Source of the DNA: JASMHC01 sp964476515
GTDB taxonomy: Bacteria > Pseudomonadota > Alphaproteobacteria > Rhodobacterales > Rhodobacteraceae
Assembly (NCBI GenBank): GCA_964476515.1
Contig: CAYZAY010000079.1
Span: 1-10,824 of the forward strand
Direction of reading: 5' to 3'
DNA length: 10,824 bases
Shown: positions 1 through 6,928 of the stretch, piece by piece
How the letters are laid out: each line of letters opens with the position of its first letter
Position numbering within the stretch: the first letter of the stretch is position 1
The notes under the pieces: generated by a model
Seen by the model: only the letters and a program-made list of their open reading frames with translations
What the model was told of the DNA's origin: nothing
The model's database searches: none
Position numbers and translations under genes: made by a program

Positions 1-1625
1 ACATCGAGCGCCGAAACCGGTTCGTCTGCAACAACGATCCGAGCATCCCCAGCAAAGGCGCGGGCAATACCAACACGCTGTTTCTGACCACCAGACAATT
101 GGCGGGGCATACGTTCTGCAAAGGCGCGCGGAAGTTTCACGAGATCGAGCAGTTCCAACATACGTTGGCGACGCTCTTCTTCGTTATGGCCAACACCAAA
201 GACTTCAAGCGCGCGGATGATCTGGCGTCCCACCGTCATCGACGGGTTCAATGTGTCAAACGGGTTTTGGAAGACCATCTGAATGTCGGCAACCGTCTTG
301 GTGTCACGACTTTCAATCGGCGTGCTTTCAATGCCGTGACCATCCAACAGGATTTTGCCATCGGTCGCTGTTTCAAGCCCCATCAAAACCTTAGCAAATG
401 TTGATTTACCGCAACCAGATTCACCCACAATCGCAAGCGTTTCGGATTCACGCGCTTCAAAGCTTAGCGTCTCGTTGGCCTTGACCACTTTGGTATCACC
501 GCCACCGAACATCGCGTTCGCCGCGACTTCGTAATATTTCTTGAGGTTGTCCATCTTCAAAACAACTTCACCCGGTTCGGTCTTTTCGGTCTGGTCACCC
601 ACTTCGATAGGTGCGTTCCAATCGATTTCTTTGAACTTCACGCAACGCGAAGCATGACGGTCAAAGCCTTCGACGCCCTCCATAGGGATAGAGCCAACGT
701 TGCATCGGCCTTCTTCGAAATAGTTACAGCGAGGGCCAAAGTTACATCCATCAGGGCGTTCATGTGGCAATGGAAAGTTGCCAGGGATAGCGACCAAAGG
801 ATGGGCGTTCTTGTCTGCTCCGGGTAGGGGGATCGAACGGAACAGCGCTTGCGTATAGGGGTGCTGCATGTTGTCGAATACGTCTTCGATAGAACCGGTC
901 TCGACCGCTTCGCCTGAATACATCACACACAACCGGTCACAGGTCTCTAGAACCAATCCAAGGTTGTGAGAGATGAACAGCATCGACGTGCCGTATTTCT
1001 TACCCAGATCTTTCACCAGCTCCACGACAGCAGCTTCAACGGTCACGTCCAGCGCTGTTGTTGGCTCATCAAGGATCAGAAGCGAAGGCTTGGACATCAG
1101 CGCCATTGCGATAACGATACGCTGCTGTTGGCCACCCGAAAGTTGGTGTGGGAAGGATTTCAGAATGCGCTCAGGATCCGGAAGCTTCACATCTGTGACA
1201 ACTTCCAACGCCCGCTTATAGGCTTCTGATTCTGAAACACCCTCGTGAATCATCGGGACTTCCATCAGCTGTTTGCCGATTTTCATAGCCGGGTTCAGCG
1301 ACGCCATTGGTTCCTGATAGATCATCGCGATTTCGTTGCCACGGATGTCGCGCAGTTCGTCGGCGCTCATCTCGTTCAGGTCGCGACCTTTGAACTTGAT
1401 AGATCCCCCGACGATTTTGCCGTTGACCCCAAGGTCCTGCATAACCCCAAGCGCGACGGTAGATTTACCGCAACCGGATTCCCCAACAAGGCCCATCGCC
1501 TCGCCAGGTTGCACAGTACAGGAAAAATCCATCACCGCAGGAATTTCCCGCAGGCGGGTAAAGAACGAGATCGATAGATTGTCGATTTCTAGAATTGGGC
1601 CTTCGTAGTCAGCCAGTTTGGACAT
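1..1625 (-). CDS. Fused two-cassette ABC transporter ATPase (DppD-DppF type), 3' end beyond window
   Basis: This is the ATP-hydrolysing subunit of a peptide/nickel-family ABC importer, acting on the cytoplasmic face of the membrane. The frame is open for 541 codons from ATG at 1625 to the window edge, so the C-terminus is missing. Cassette 1 has Walker A GESGCGKS (residues 48-55), Q-loop Q104, signature LSGGQQQR (162-169), Walker B ending LDEP (185-188) and switch His220. A linker of the oligopeptide-transporter C-terminal type follows, with Cys294, 300, 308 and 328. Cassette 2 has Walker A GESGCGKS (401-408), signature LSGGQKQR (510-517) and Walker B ending ADEP (533-536). Both sites look catalytically intact. 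The start is supported by AAGGAG at 1632-1637, six bases upstream. Most homologous systems encode DppD and DppF separately; fused versions are also known. It is last in the minus-strand order, after the two permeases. The family is certain; the substrate is unknown. Confidence 0.95.
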   Translation of the reverse strand, partial: MSKLADYEGPILEIDNLSISFFTRLREIPAVMDFSCTVQPGEAMGLVGESGCGKSTVALGVMQDLGVNGKIVGGSIKFKGRDLNEMSADELRDIRGNEIAMIYQEPMASLNPAMKIGKQLMEVPMIHEGVSESEAYKRALEVVTDVKLPDPERILKSFPHQLSGGQQQRIVIAMALMSKPSLLILDEPTTALDVTVEAAVVELVKDLGKKYGTSMLFISHNLGLVLETCDRLCVMYSGEAVETGSIEDVFDNMQHPYTQALFRSIPLPGADKNAHPLVAIPGNFPLPHERPDGCNFGPRCNYFEEGRCNVGSIPMEGVEGFDRHASRCVKFKEIDWNAPIEVGDQTEKTEPGEVVLKMDNLKKYYEVAANAMFGGGDTKVVKANETLSFEARESETLAIVGESGCGKSTFAKVLMGLETATDGKILLDGHGIESTPIESRDTKTVADIQMVFQNPFDTLNPSMTVGRQIIRALEVFGVGHNEEERRQRMLELLDLVKLPRAFAERMPRQLSGGQKQRVGIARAFAGDARIVVADEPVSALD

Positions 1626-1684
1626 GTCTTTCTCCTTGTTGGAGCGTGACCAGCTTCATCTGATCATCTTTTGTCTTAAAATAT

Positions 1685-1699
1685 CCCGGGGTCCCGGGG
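1685..1699. repeat. Tandem CCCGGGG copies beside the assembly gap
   Basis: Two copies of CCCGGGG (1685-1691 and 1693-1699) are separated by one T. Each contains the self-complementary CCCGGG. Read on the minus strand, a GC-rich stem can form just before ATATTTT, which resembles a terminator or attenuator between the permease and ATPase genes. The true structure cannot be judged because ten unknown bases start two positions later. Confidence 0.5.
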
Positions 1700-1701
1700 C
1701 G

Positions 1702-1711
1702 NNNNNNNNNN
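1702..1711. other. Assembly gap (10 N) followed by a C10 homopolymer
   Basis: Ten N characters are followed directly by ten C bases (1712-1721). The gap lies in the spacer between the stop codon of permease C (1738-1740) and the ATPase start (1625), so neither gene is visibly damaged. The flanking GC-rich repeat and the homopolymer suggest that a strong secondary structure blocked sequencing. Ten may be a placeholder, so the real spacer length is unknown. Confidence 0.9.
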
Positions 1712-1737
1712 CCCCCCCCCCTCCACCGTCGATCACT

Positions 1738-2907
1738 TTAGTCACGTAGACTTTCTTCGCGCAGACCATCTGCAAGCAGGTTCAGACCAAGCACAAGCGA
1801 CAGCAGCGAAAGCGCTGGCGAAAGGGCAGGGTGCAGATAAACCGACAGAAGTTTACGGCCATCGTTAATGGTCGAACCCCAGTCCGGGCTTTCAGGGCTA
1901 AGGCCGAGGCCAAAGAAACCCAGAGTACCAAGAAGAATGGTTACGTATCCAATGCGTAGACAAAAATCGACGATTAGCGGCCCCCGTGCATTCGGGAGGA
2001 TTTCCCAAAGCATGATGTACCAAGGACCTTCGCCCCGTGTCTGAGCAGCTGCAACATAGTCTCGTGTCTTAATGTCCATCGTCAAACCGCGCACAATACG
2101 GAAGACCGTGGGCGAGTTCACAAACACAACCGAAACGAAGACCACCAGAACGTTTGGTGGGAACGAAACGATCCCCAGTGGGTCGGCGTTCCAAGCGATG
2201 CCCAGATATAGCCATCCGCCCAAGATTATCGTCACCGCCAAGTAAATATTCCGCTTATTCGGCTGTGTGAAGAAGCGCGAATTGAACAGAATGACGAAGA
2301 AGACTATCGGGAAGATAAAGAGCACGCCGGCCATGTAGACGGGAATGCCGGTCGCAATAATCTCGGGTGTTACCAGTAGGTAGAACAACAGGATTACTGG
2401 GAAGGCTAGGATCAAGTTTGCAAGGAACGACAGAAGCGTATCCAGACGACCACCGTAGTATCCTGCTGGAAGACCAAGCGTGATCCCGACCATAAATGCG
2501 AAGATAGTTGCAAATGGCGCAATCTTGATGACTTCCCATGATCCCGACAGCATGCGAGTGTAAACATCACGGGCAAGGTTATCACCACCCAGAAGATAGT
2601 ATTCATAAACACCCTCTGGATTACCACGCACAGGGGTGCCCGGAACTTTGTTTTTCATCCCAGAAATTTGACCCAGCGGATCATGCGTTCCGACTAGATC
2701 CAGCGCAGAGAATATCCCGGTAAAGACCCAGAACATCACGATGGCCAGTCCGATCATCCCGATCGTGCTGTCAAATAGTTTGCCGTAAAGGCCCAGTTTT
2801 TGTTTGTAGTAGATCGACACGACGAACATTACGACGAGTGCGATCCAAGTTGGCATCATATCCCCAAGAATGCGGATAATGATTTCGCCCCAGCTTAGCG
2901 GTTCCAT
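1738..2907 (-). CDS. ABC transporter permease, DppC/OppC type, enlarged (389 aa)
   Basis: This is the second membrane-spanning subunit of the importer. A GGDNLARDVYTRM segment before the core helices is characteristic of DppC/OppC proteins. The ATPase-contacting EAA loop is at about residues 283-310 (DYVAAAQTRGEGPWYIMLWE). The C-terminus contains LGFFGLGLSPESPDWGS, also typical. At 389 residues it is longer than the roughly 300 usual for DppC. The extra length is an additional N-terminal hydrophobic helix (about 20-34) and an insertion of about 50 residues with two hydrophobic stretches (about 192-209 and 221-238), between the helix ending AFPVILLFYLLV and the EAA region. The frame opens with GTG at 2916, but I prefer ATG at 2907 because AAGGAG (2916-2921) lies eight bases before it and would overlap the GTG. 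The gene starts 12 bases after the upstream permease ends. The family is certain; the effect of the insertion is unknown. Confidence 0.93.
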   Translation of the reverse strand: MEPLSWGEIIIRILGDMMPTWIALVVMFVVSIYYKQKLGLYGKLFDSTIGMIGLAIVMFWVFTGIFSALDLVGTHDPLGQISGMKNKVPGTPVRGNPEGVYEYYLLGGDNLARDVYTRMLSGSWEVIKIAPFATIFAFMVGITLGLPAGYYGGRLDTLLSFLANLILAFPVILLFYLLVTPEIIATGIPVYMAGVLFIFPIVFFVILFNSRFFTQPNKRNIYLAVTIILGGWLYLGIAWNADPLGIVSFPPNVLVVFVSVVFVNSPTVFRIVRGLTMDIKTRDYVAAAQTRGEGPWYIMLWEILPNARGPLIVDFCLRIGYVTILLGTLGFFGLGLSPESPDWGSTINDGRKLLSVYLHPALSPALSLLSLVLGLNLLADGLREESLRD

Positions 2908-2915
2908 CACATCCA

Positions 2916-2921
2916 CTCCTT
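2916..2921 (-). promoter_or_regulatory. Ribosome binding site deciding the permease C start
   Basis: AAGGAG on the minus strand overlaps the stop codon of the upstream permease (2920-2922) and sits eight bases before ATG at 2907. The in-frame GTG at 2916 would use the last base of this site as its own first base, so it is unlikely to be the start. An ATG at 2912 is out of frame. Confidence 0.75.
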
Positions 2922-3966
2922 AACTTACTTTGATCCGTGGGTTCAGATAGACATAGCCGATATCTGAAATCAGCTGTGTCACCAAAACCACGATGACCGA
3001 TACGACCGAAACACCCAGAAGCAATTCCACGTCGTTGTTTCCAGCCGCCTGAACGAGAACCCACCCAAAACCTTTGTAGTTAAAGAGGGTTTCAACGATG
3101 ACGACGCCGTTCAAAAGCCACGGAACCTGCAGCATGATCACCGTAAACGGAGCGATCAATGCGTTGCGCAAGGCGTGCTTCACAACAATGTTGCGGAAGC
3201 TCACACCCTTTAGGCGGGCCGTTCGAATATACTGTGCGGTCATCACCTCGGCCATCGATGCGCGTGTCATGCGGGCAATGTAGCCCATGCCGTAAAGCGC
3301 AATCGTCAGCACAGGTAGCGCAAAGTTTTCAAACGTTGCGTTGTCCATGGCGGTGGTGGCCGAGCCTTTGAACCACTTTAACCCGACCGCTGACGACGCG
3401 AATATTGCGATGAAGATAACACCTGATACATATTCCGGCGTTGCCGTGGTTGTGATCGAGAATGTCGATAAAGATCGATCTAGGGCAGAGCCTTCTTTCA
3501 TCCCGGCCATAACGCCGACTATCAAGGCCGTAGGGACCATGACGATCATAACCCACAACATAAGTTTGCCCGTCAGACCAAGTCGAATCCCGATAATTTT
3601 GGATGAAGGTTCTTTGAAGACGGTCGAGTACCCCCAGTCACCCTGCAAAACACCACAAAATGTTGGAGCTTCGTCCGGATTCACAGTGGAATCGAAGCAT
3701 CGGCCACGCCGTTCGCCATCGGTTCCTACAATGTCATAGCCGGGTGCAACGCCAAGCCATTCGCCATATTTGATTAGCGTTGGCTCTAGATAACCACGAT
3801 TGCCAAGCCAGGTTTCAACCTGTTCGTCTGACATTCGGAAGTTGCCTTGGGTTTTAGCGAGCTTTTCTAGATTGGGATAAAGGTTCGTCAGGAAGAAAAC
3901 AATGAAAGTTAGGCATAAAGCCGTCAAGATCATCACTCCCGCCCTCCGGAGAATGAATAGTCCCAT
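2920..3966 (-). CDS. ABC transporter permease, DppB/OppB type (348 aa)
   Basis: This is the first membrane-spanning subunit of the importer. The N-terminus is a single hydrophobic helix (about 9-28, after RR) of the DppB type, followed by a long outside loop. That loop ends in GDWGYS (109-114), matching the conserved GDLGxS position of DppB proteins. Core helices follow, with the EAA loop at about 240-271 (EVMTAQYIRTARLKG, then HALRNA), which docks on the ATPase. The C-terminus ends in DIGYVYLNPRIKVS, the usual DppB ending. The outside loop carries Cys90 and Cys104, which could form a disulfide in the periplasm (inference). The ATG start at 3966 has only a weak AGGGG-like ribosome site (about 3972-3976). 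The gene follows the binding-protein gene after a 110-base spacer with two hairpins, and its stop lies 12 bases before the next permease start. Confidence 0.94.
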   Translation of the reverse strand: MGLFILRRAGVMILTALCLTFIVFFLTNLYPNLEKLAKTQGNFRMSDEQVETWLGNRGYLEPTLIKYGEWLGVAPGYDIVGTDGERRGRCFDSTVNPDEAPTFCGVLQGDWGYSTVFKEPSSKIIGIRLGLTGKLMLWVMIVMVPTALIVGVMAGMKEGSALDRSLSTFSITTTATPEYVSGVIFIAIFASSAVGLKWFKGSATTAMDNATFENFALPVLTIALYGMGYIARMTRASMAEVMTAQYIRTARLKGVSFRNIVVKHALRNALIAPFTVIMLQVPWLLNGVVIVETLFNYKGFGWVLVQAAGNNDVELLLGVSVVSVIVVLVTQLISDIGYVYLNPRIKVS

Positions 3967-3994
3967 ATCGACCCCTGTTGGTCTGATTTGTTTC

Positions 3995-4015
3995 CCTTCG
4001 GTATGTTTCCGAAGG
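3995..4015 (-). promoter_or_regulatory. Hairpin in the leader of permease B
   Basis: A perfect 7-bp inverted repeat, CCTTCGG with CCGAAGG, encloses a 7-base loop (4002-4008). It lies about 28 bases before the permease start and just after the terminator-like hairpin at 4024-4050. It may stabilise the 5' end of a processed permease transcript or affect its translation. No U-run follows, so I do not call it a terminator. Confidence 0.5.
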
Positions 4016-4023
4016 CTTTAGTT

Positions 4024-4050
4024 AAAAAGGGCCACCGACTTCGGCGGCCC
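4024..4050 (-). terminator. Rho-independent terminator/attenuator after the binding-protein gene
   Basis: On the minus strand GGGCCGCCG and CGGTGGCCC form a 9-bp stem with one G-U pair and a 4-base loop (4038-4041), followed immediately by TTTTT (4028-4024). It begins 27 bases after the binding-protein gene ends at 4077. This is a textbook intrinsic terminator shape. Since the permeases and ATPase follow on the same strand, partial read-through would give more binding protein than membrane complex, as is common in binding-protein-dependent importers. Complete termination with a separate permease promoter cannot be excluded. Confidence 0.85.
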
Positions 4051-4076
4051 AATTCATTTTGTAAGAAGGGGGTAGC

Positions 4077-5726
4077 TTAAGCTGACCAACCCCACTTGTA
4101 GACCTGTGGAAGATACGCGATGTGCATATCGATGCCGACAAGACCTTCTACGTGGTGACGTCCAACATTGCGCCAGTATGGCTGAATGGTAACGCCTTCA
4201 TCGATGATGATCTTCTGGATTTTGCCCATCACAACGCGACGTGCATCCGCATCGGCAATTCCGTTTGCTTCAGCCAACAGAGCGTCAAATTCAGCATTCG
4301 ACCATGCGAATTCGTTCCAGGCTTCGCCCGAACGATATGCAAGACCAAGAACCTGAGTACCCAGTGGGCGGTGGTTCCAGTTGGTTGACGAGAACGGATA
4401 GTTTGCCCAGTCGTTCCAGAAGGTCGAACCTGGCATGATGGTCCGGCGAACCGGAATGCCTGCGTCACGCATTTGAGCCGCAACCGAGTCAGTGGTGTTC
4501 TTACGCCAGTCATCGTCGATCGAGATCAGCTCGTGCTCAAAGTCGATCATGCCAGCGTCTTCCATCAGCTCTTTTGCCATTGCTGGGTCATGCGGTAGAC
4601 GGATTACGGCTGGGTCATGCTCTGGGTGCATTGGGCCAACGTGGCAGTTGTCTGCAACCGCACCGTTACCCGACTGACCAAGCTCAAGACAGATCGCATT
4701 GTCGACTGCCATGGCAATCGCCTTACGAACGCGGACGTCCTGATATGGTTCGTGGTTCTGGTTGGTACGGATGACGATTGTGGCACCCGAAGCAACGGTC
4801 GAGTGGTTCATTCCGAGACCGGTCAAAATGTCGACGAATTCACCGGAAGATTCCCAGTTCATGTCAATTTCGCCAGCGTCATACGCTGCAACCATTGCGG
4901 CTGGGTCGGTGCCATAGTCGACAAATTCGATACGGTCGATGTAACCGCCTTTGCCAGCTGCATAACCCCACCAGTCGTGACCCTCGTTACGAACAACAGT
5001 CGCCGATACACCAACTTCAAGGCTCTCTGGCTTCATGTAGCCAGTACCCACAGGGTTCGACACCATGGTGTCAACCGAGTGCGAGCTGTGAACGATAGCT
5101 GCTGGATAATCAGCCATGCCAGGAACAATAGTGATATCCGAAGCGTTACAGTTCAGCTGAACTGTGTGGCTGTCGACAACAACGATTGCGCCGTCTGCTG
5201 CTTTGTTGGTGTCAGGGTCGATCAACGACGCCATACGACCAGCCATCGAGTTACCCTCGACGTCTTTGTCACACCAGCCAGCGATGTTGCGTGCAACATC
5301 TTCAGCAGTGAAGTCGTCACCGTTGTTCCACTTAACGCCTTCGCGAACTTTCAGTGTGTACTGAGTTGCGTCTGCGTTAGCGTCCCACGATGTAATCAGC
5401 ATTGGCTCGAACGAACCGTCCGAGTTGTACTCGACCAGATACTCTAGCCAACCTGCAGTGAAGGTCGCAATCTGGGTCCAGTCATAAGTGCGTGGATCTT
5501 TAAGGGCGCGAACTTCCATCTCCATACGGATGGTGCCGCCCTGCTTAGCGTGACTACCTGCAACTGCTGGCGTCGCGCCGATGAGACCGTATGCAACCGG
5601 AGTTGCAACACCCAAAGCCGTTGAGCGCGCAAGGAACTCGCGGCGGCTGAGTAGGCCAGCCTTATGTTCTTTAGCGTACATTTTTGCGACCGGGTGAATA
5701 CGATCAGTTGTTGATTTTAGCGTCAT
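4077..5726 (-). CDS. Periplasmic substrate-binding protein of a peptide/nickel-type ABC importer (SBP_bac_5), Tat-exported
   Basis: This 549-residue protein captures the substrate in the periplasm and delivers it to the two permeases. The N-terminus is a twin-arginine signal peptide: SRREFLA at 27-33, a hydrophobic stretch to about residue 50, and a likely cleavage site after AVA (54-56). The mature part follows the family 5 binding-protein pattern, including YTLKVREGVKWNNGDDFTAE and DVRVRKAIAMAVD, both recognisable landmarks. The length is normal. The start at 5726 is supported by GGGAG six bases upstream. Met16 is an alternative but has no ribosome site. The gene is first in its operon, after a 292-base spacer that should hold the promoter, and a strong hairpin separates it from the permeases. 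Family members bind peptides, nickel, sugars, opines and other compounds; nothing here fixes which. Confidence 0.95.
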   Translation of the reverse strand: MTLKSTTDRIHPVAKMYAKEHKAGLLSRREFLARSTALGVATPVAYGLIGATPAVAGSHAKQGGTIRMEMEVRALKDPRTYDWTQIATFTAGWLEYLVEYNSDGSFEPMLITSWDANADATQYTLKVREGVKWNNGDDFTAEDVARNIAGWCDKDVEGNSMAGRMASLIDPDTNKAADGAIVVVDSHTVQLNCNASDITIVPGMADYPAAIVHSSHSVDTMVSNPVGTGYMKPESLEVGVSATVVRNEGHDWWGYAAGKGGYIDRIEFVDYGTDPAAMVAAYDAGEIDMNWESSGEFVDILTGLGMNHSTVASGATIVIRTNQNHEPYQDVRVRKAIAMAVDNAICLELGQSGNGAVADNCHVGPMHPEHDPAVIRLPHDPAMAKELMEDAGMIDFEHELISIDDDWRKNTTDSVAAQMRDAGIPVRRTIMPGSTFWNDWANYPFSSTNWNHRPLGTQVLGLAYRSGEAWNEFAWSNAEFDALLAEANGIADADARRVVMGKIQKIIIDEGVTIQPYWRNVGRHHVEGLVGIDMHIAYLPQVYKWGWSA

Positions 5727-5896
5727 CTTTGACTCCCTGTGACACGATTAATTTATTATTTGAAGGGGGTTCCCGCGCGAAAACACGTTTGAAACTAAAC
5801 TTCGCGCTCGGATAGCCGAGCAGAATCCTCCCCCTGGCTTCATACGGCACCAATTGAAGGATTCCGTCAATCGCTGCTTTCGTCATTTTTAGGCTT

Positions 5897-5928
5897 AAAA
5901 ACGACATCGACTTACAGCAAAAACGACA
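5897..5928. repeat. 10-bp direct repeat with 22-bp spacing upstream of the transporter
   Basis: AAAAACGACA occurs at 5897-5906 and again at 5919-5928, 22 bp apart start to start, or about two turns of B-DNA. It lies 170-200 bases before the binding-protein start, in the only spacer that can drive the transporter. The two copies would sit on the same face of the helix, which fits a regulator binding site. The role is inference; the repeat itself is exact. Confidence 0.45.
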
Positions 5929-5941
5929 CAGCATCGCAATG

Positions 5942-5989
5942 CAAGGAAAGAATCGATTGTAAACGGTAATTTTACCAATCGTTTCCTTG
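5942..5989. repeat. 48-base imperfect inverted repeat downstream of miaA
   Basis: The arms pair as CAAGGAAA/TTTCCTTG (5942-5949 with 5982-5989), CGATTG/CAATCG (5954-5959 with 5976-5981) and TAAA/TTTA (5960-5963 with 5971-5974). That gives 18 bp interrupted by a 4-base and a 1-base bulge, with a 7-base loop. On the miaA strand it starts 29 bases after the stop codon. No U-run follows on either strand, so it is not a standard terminator. It could protect the miaA mRNA 3' end, or act as DNA in the transporter's upstream region. Confidence 0.5.
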
Positions 5990-6018
5990 TGGTTGTGTAA
6001 CTTTGTTAGCGTCGCGAC

Positions 6019-6900
6019 TCAGTCGATGGATGGATCAAATTGAACCCATTTGGACATCCTAGACCTGAACCAAGTTCGCTGTCGTTTCGCGTATTGTCGG
6101 GTGGCAATTGTCGCGCGTTCCTTAGCCGTTTCCAACTCAATTTCGCCCTTGAGATAAGCAATCAACTCTGGTGCTCCGATTGCTTTGGAGGACAGATTTG
6201 ATGGATCCCAAGTCTCTAAGTTGGTCTGCGCTTCGTCCAATGCCCCATCGTCAATCATCATATTAAAGCGACGGGTAATTCGTTCGTTCAGCCATTCTTT
6301 TGGGGAATTCATTACAATCGCAGTCGCGTCTATCAAATTCAAAAGCGGTGCAGGTGTTTCGTTCTGCCAATCAGAAATTTGCCGACCAGTTGACTGTAAA
6401 ACCTCCCAAGCGCGTTGAACCCGCATTGGATTGTTCTGGTCTATACGGCCAAGCGTTTCGACGTTCAGAACTTGTAGCATTTCTTCAATCCCACCCGACA
6501 TCCGCAGGGCGTCCGCTTGCTCTCGAATGCTCTCTGGTGTGGCTGGAATTTCAGCCAATCCTTGCGTCAACGCCGAGAAGTAAAGCCCAGTTCCACCAAC
6601 AATAATCGGGCGGGTGCCATCATCTAAAATAGATTTGATGTCGCGAATCCAGTGGCCAACTGAATAGTCGCCGTCGACGGGAATATGACCATAAAGGCGA
6701 TGAACGAATTGTTCTTCATCCGCTTGGCTTGGACGAGCAGTCAGAACTCGCCAGCCATCAAAAACCTGAATTGCGTCTGCGTTGACGATCTGGCCACCAA
6801 ATTTATTGGCAATTTTCATCGCCAAAGACGATTTACCACTCGCCGTAGGCCCTGCGATCAGGATTGGACCTTCTTTTATATTCAGCGACTTGAGCGACAC
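6019..6900 (-). CDS. miaA: tRNA dimethylallyltransferase MiaA
   Basis: MiaA transfers a dimethylallyl group from dimethylallyl diphosphate to the N6 of adenosine 37 in tRNAs that read codons starting with U. It acts in the cytoplasm and is followed by the MiaB step. With the start at 6900, the P-loop GPTASGKS is at 17-24, NADAIQVF at 40-47, GGTGLY at 102-107, the core motif DQNNPMRVQRAWEV at 154-167, and the C-terminal TRQYAKRQRTWFR at about 267-279. These cover the family landmarks, and 293 residues is normal. The frame extends to TTG at 6921, but GTG at 6900 is preferred because GAGGA (6905-6909) precedes it, a promoter-like element would place the transcript start near 6921, and the P-loop then sits at the usual distance from the N-terminus. 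It is divergent from pyrH and 292 bases from the transporter, so probably transcribed alone. Confidence 0.95.
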   Translation of the reverse strand: MSLKSLNIKEGPILIAGPTASGKSSLAMKIANKFGGQIVNADAIQVFDGWRVLTARPSQADEEQFVHRLYGHIPVDGDYSVGHWIRDIKSILDDGTRPIIVGGTGLYFSALTQGLAEIPATPESIREQADALRMSGGIEEMLQVLNVETLGRIDQNNPMRVQRAWEVLQSTGRQISDWQNETPAPLLNLIDATAIVMNSPKEWLNERITRRFNMMIDDGALDEAQTNLETWDPSNLSSKAIGAPELIAYLKGEIELETAKERATIATRQYAKRQRTWFRSRMSKWVQFDPSID

Positions 6901-6904
6901 GATT

Positions 6905-6909
6905 TCCTC
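6905..6909 (-). promoter_or_regulatory. Ribosome binding site deciding the miaA start
   Basis: GAGGA on the minus strand lies four bases before GTG at 6900. It lies inside the longer frame that would start with TTG at 6921, and that TTG has no comparably placed site. Confidence 0.55.
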
Positions 6910-6928
6910 GACGAATTGCAACGCGCTC

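Noticed and set aside
4617..5447. 276-codon plus-strand open frame
   Set aside because: It lies antisense within the binding-protein gene, whose own frame has clear family motifs. The translated frame has no recognisable domain and many valines and asparagines, as expected from reading the complement.
5806..5821. 6-bp hairpin GCTCGG/CCGAGC as a terminator
   Set aside because: The stem is short and no U-run follows on either strand, so it could easily arise by chance.
5840..5870. TTGACG on the minus strand as a -35 box for the binding-protein gene
   Set aside because: The best -10-like hexamer is a poor match at 19 bp spacing, so this is not supported well enough to call a promoter.
5704..5934. 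76-codon minus-strand open frame upstream of the binding protein
   Set aside because: It overlaps the binding-protein start in another frame and covers the region that must hold its promoter. There is no clear ribosome site or family resemblance. A small leader peptide cannot be fully excluded, but nothing supports one.
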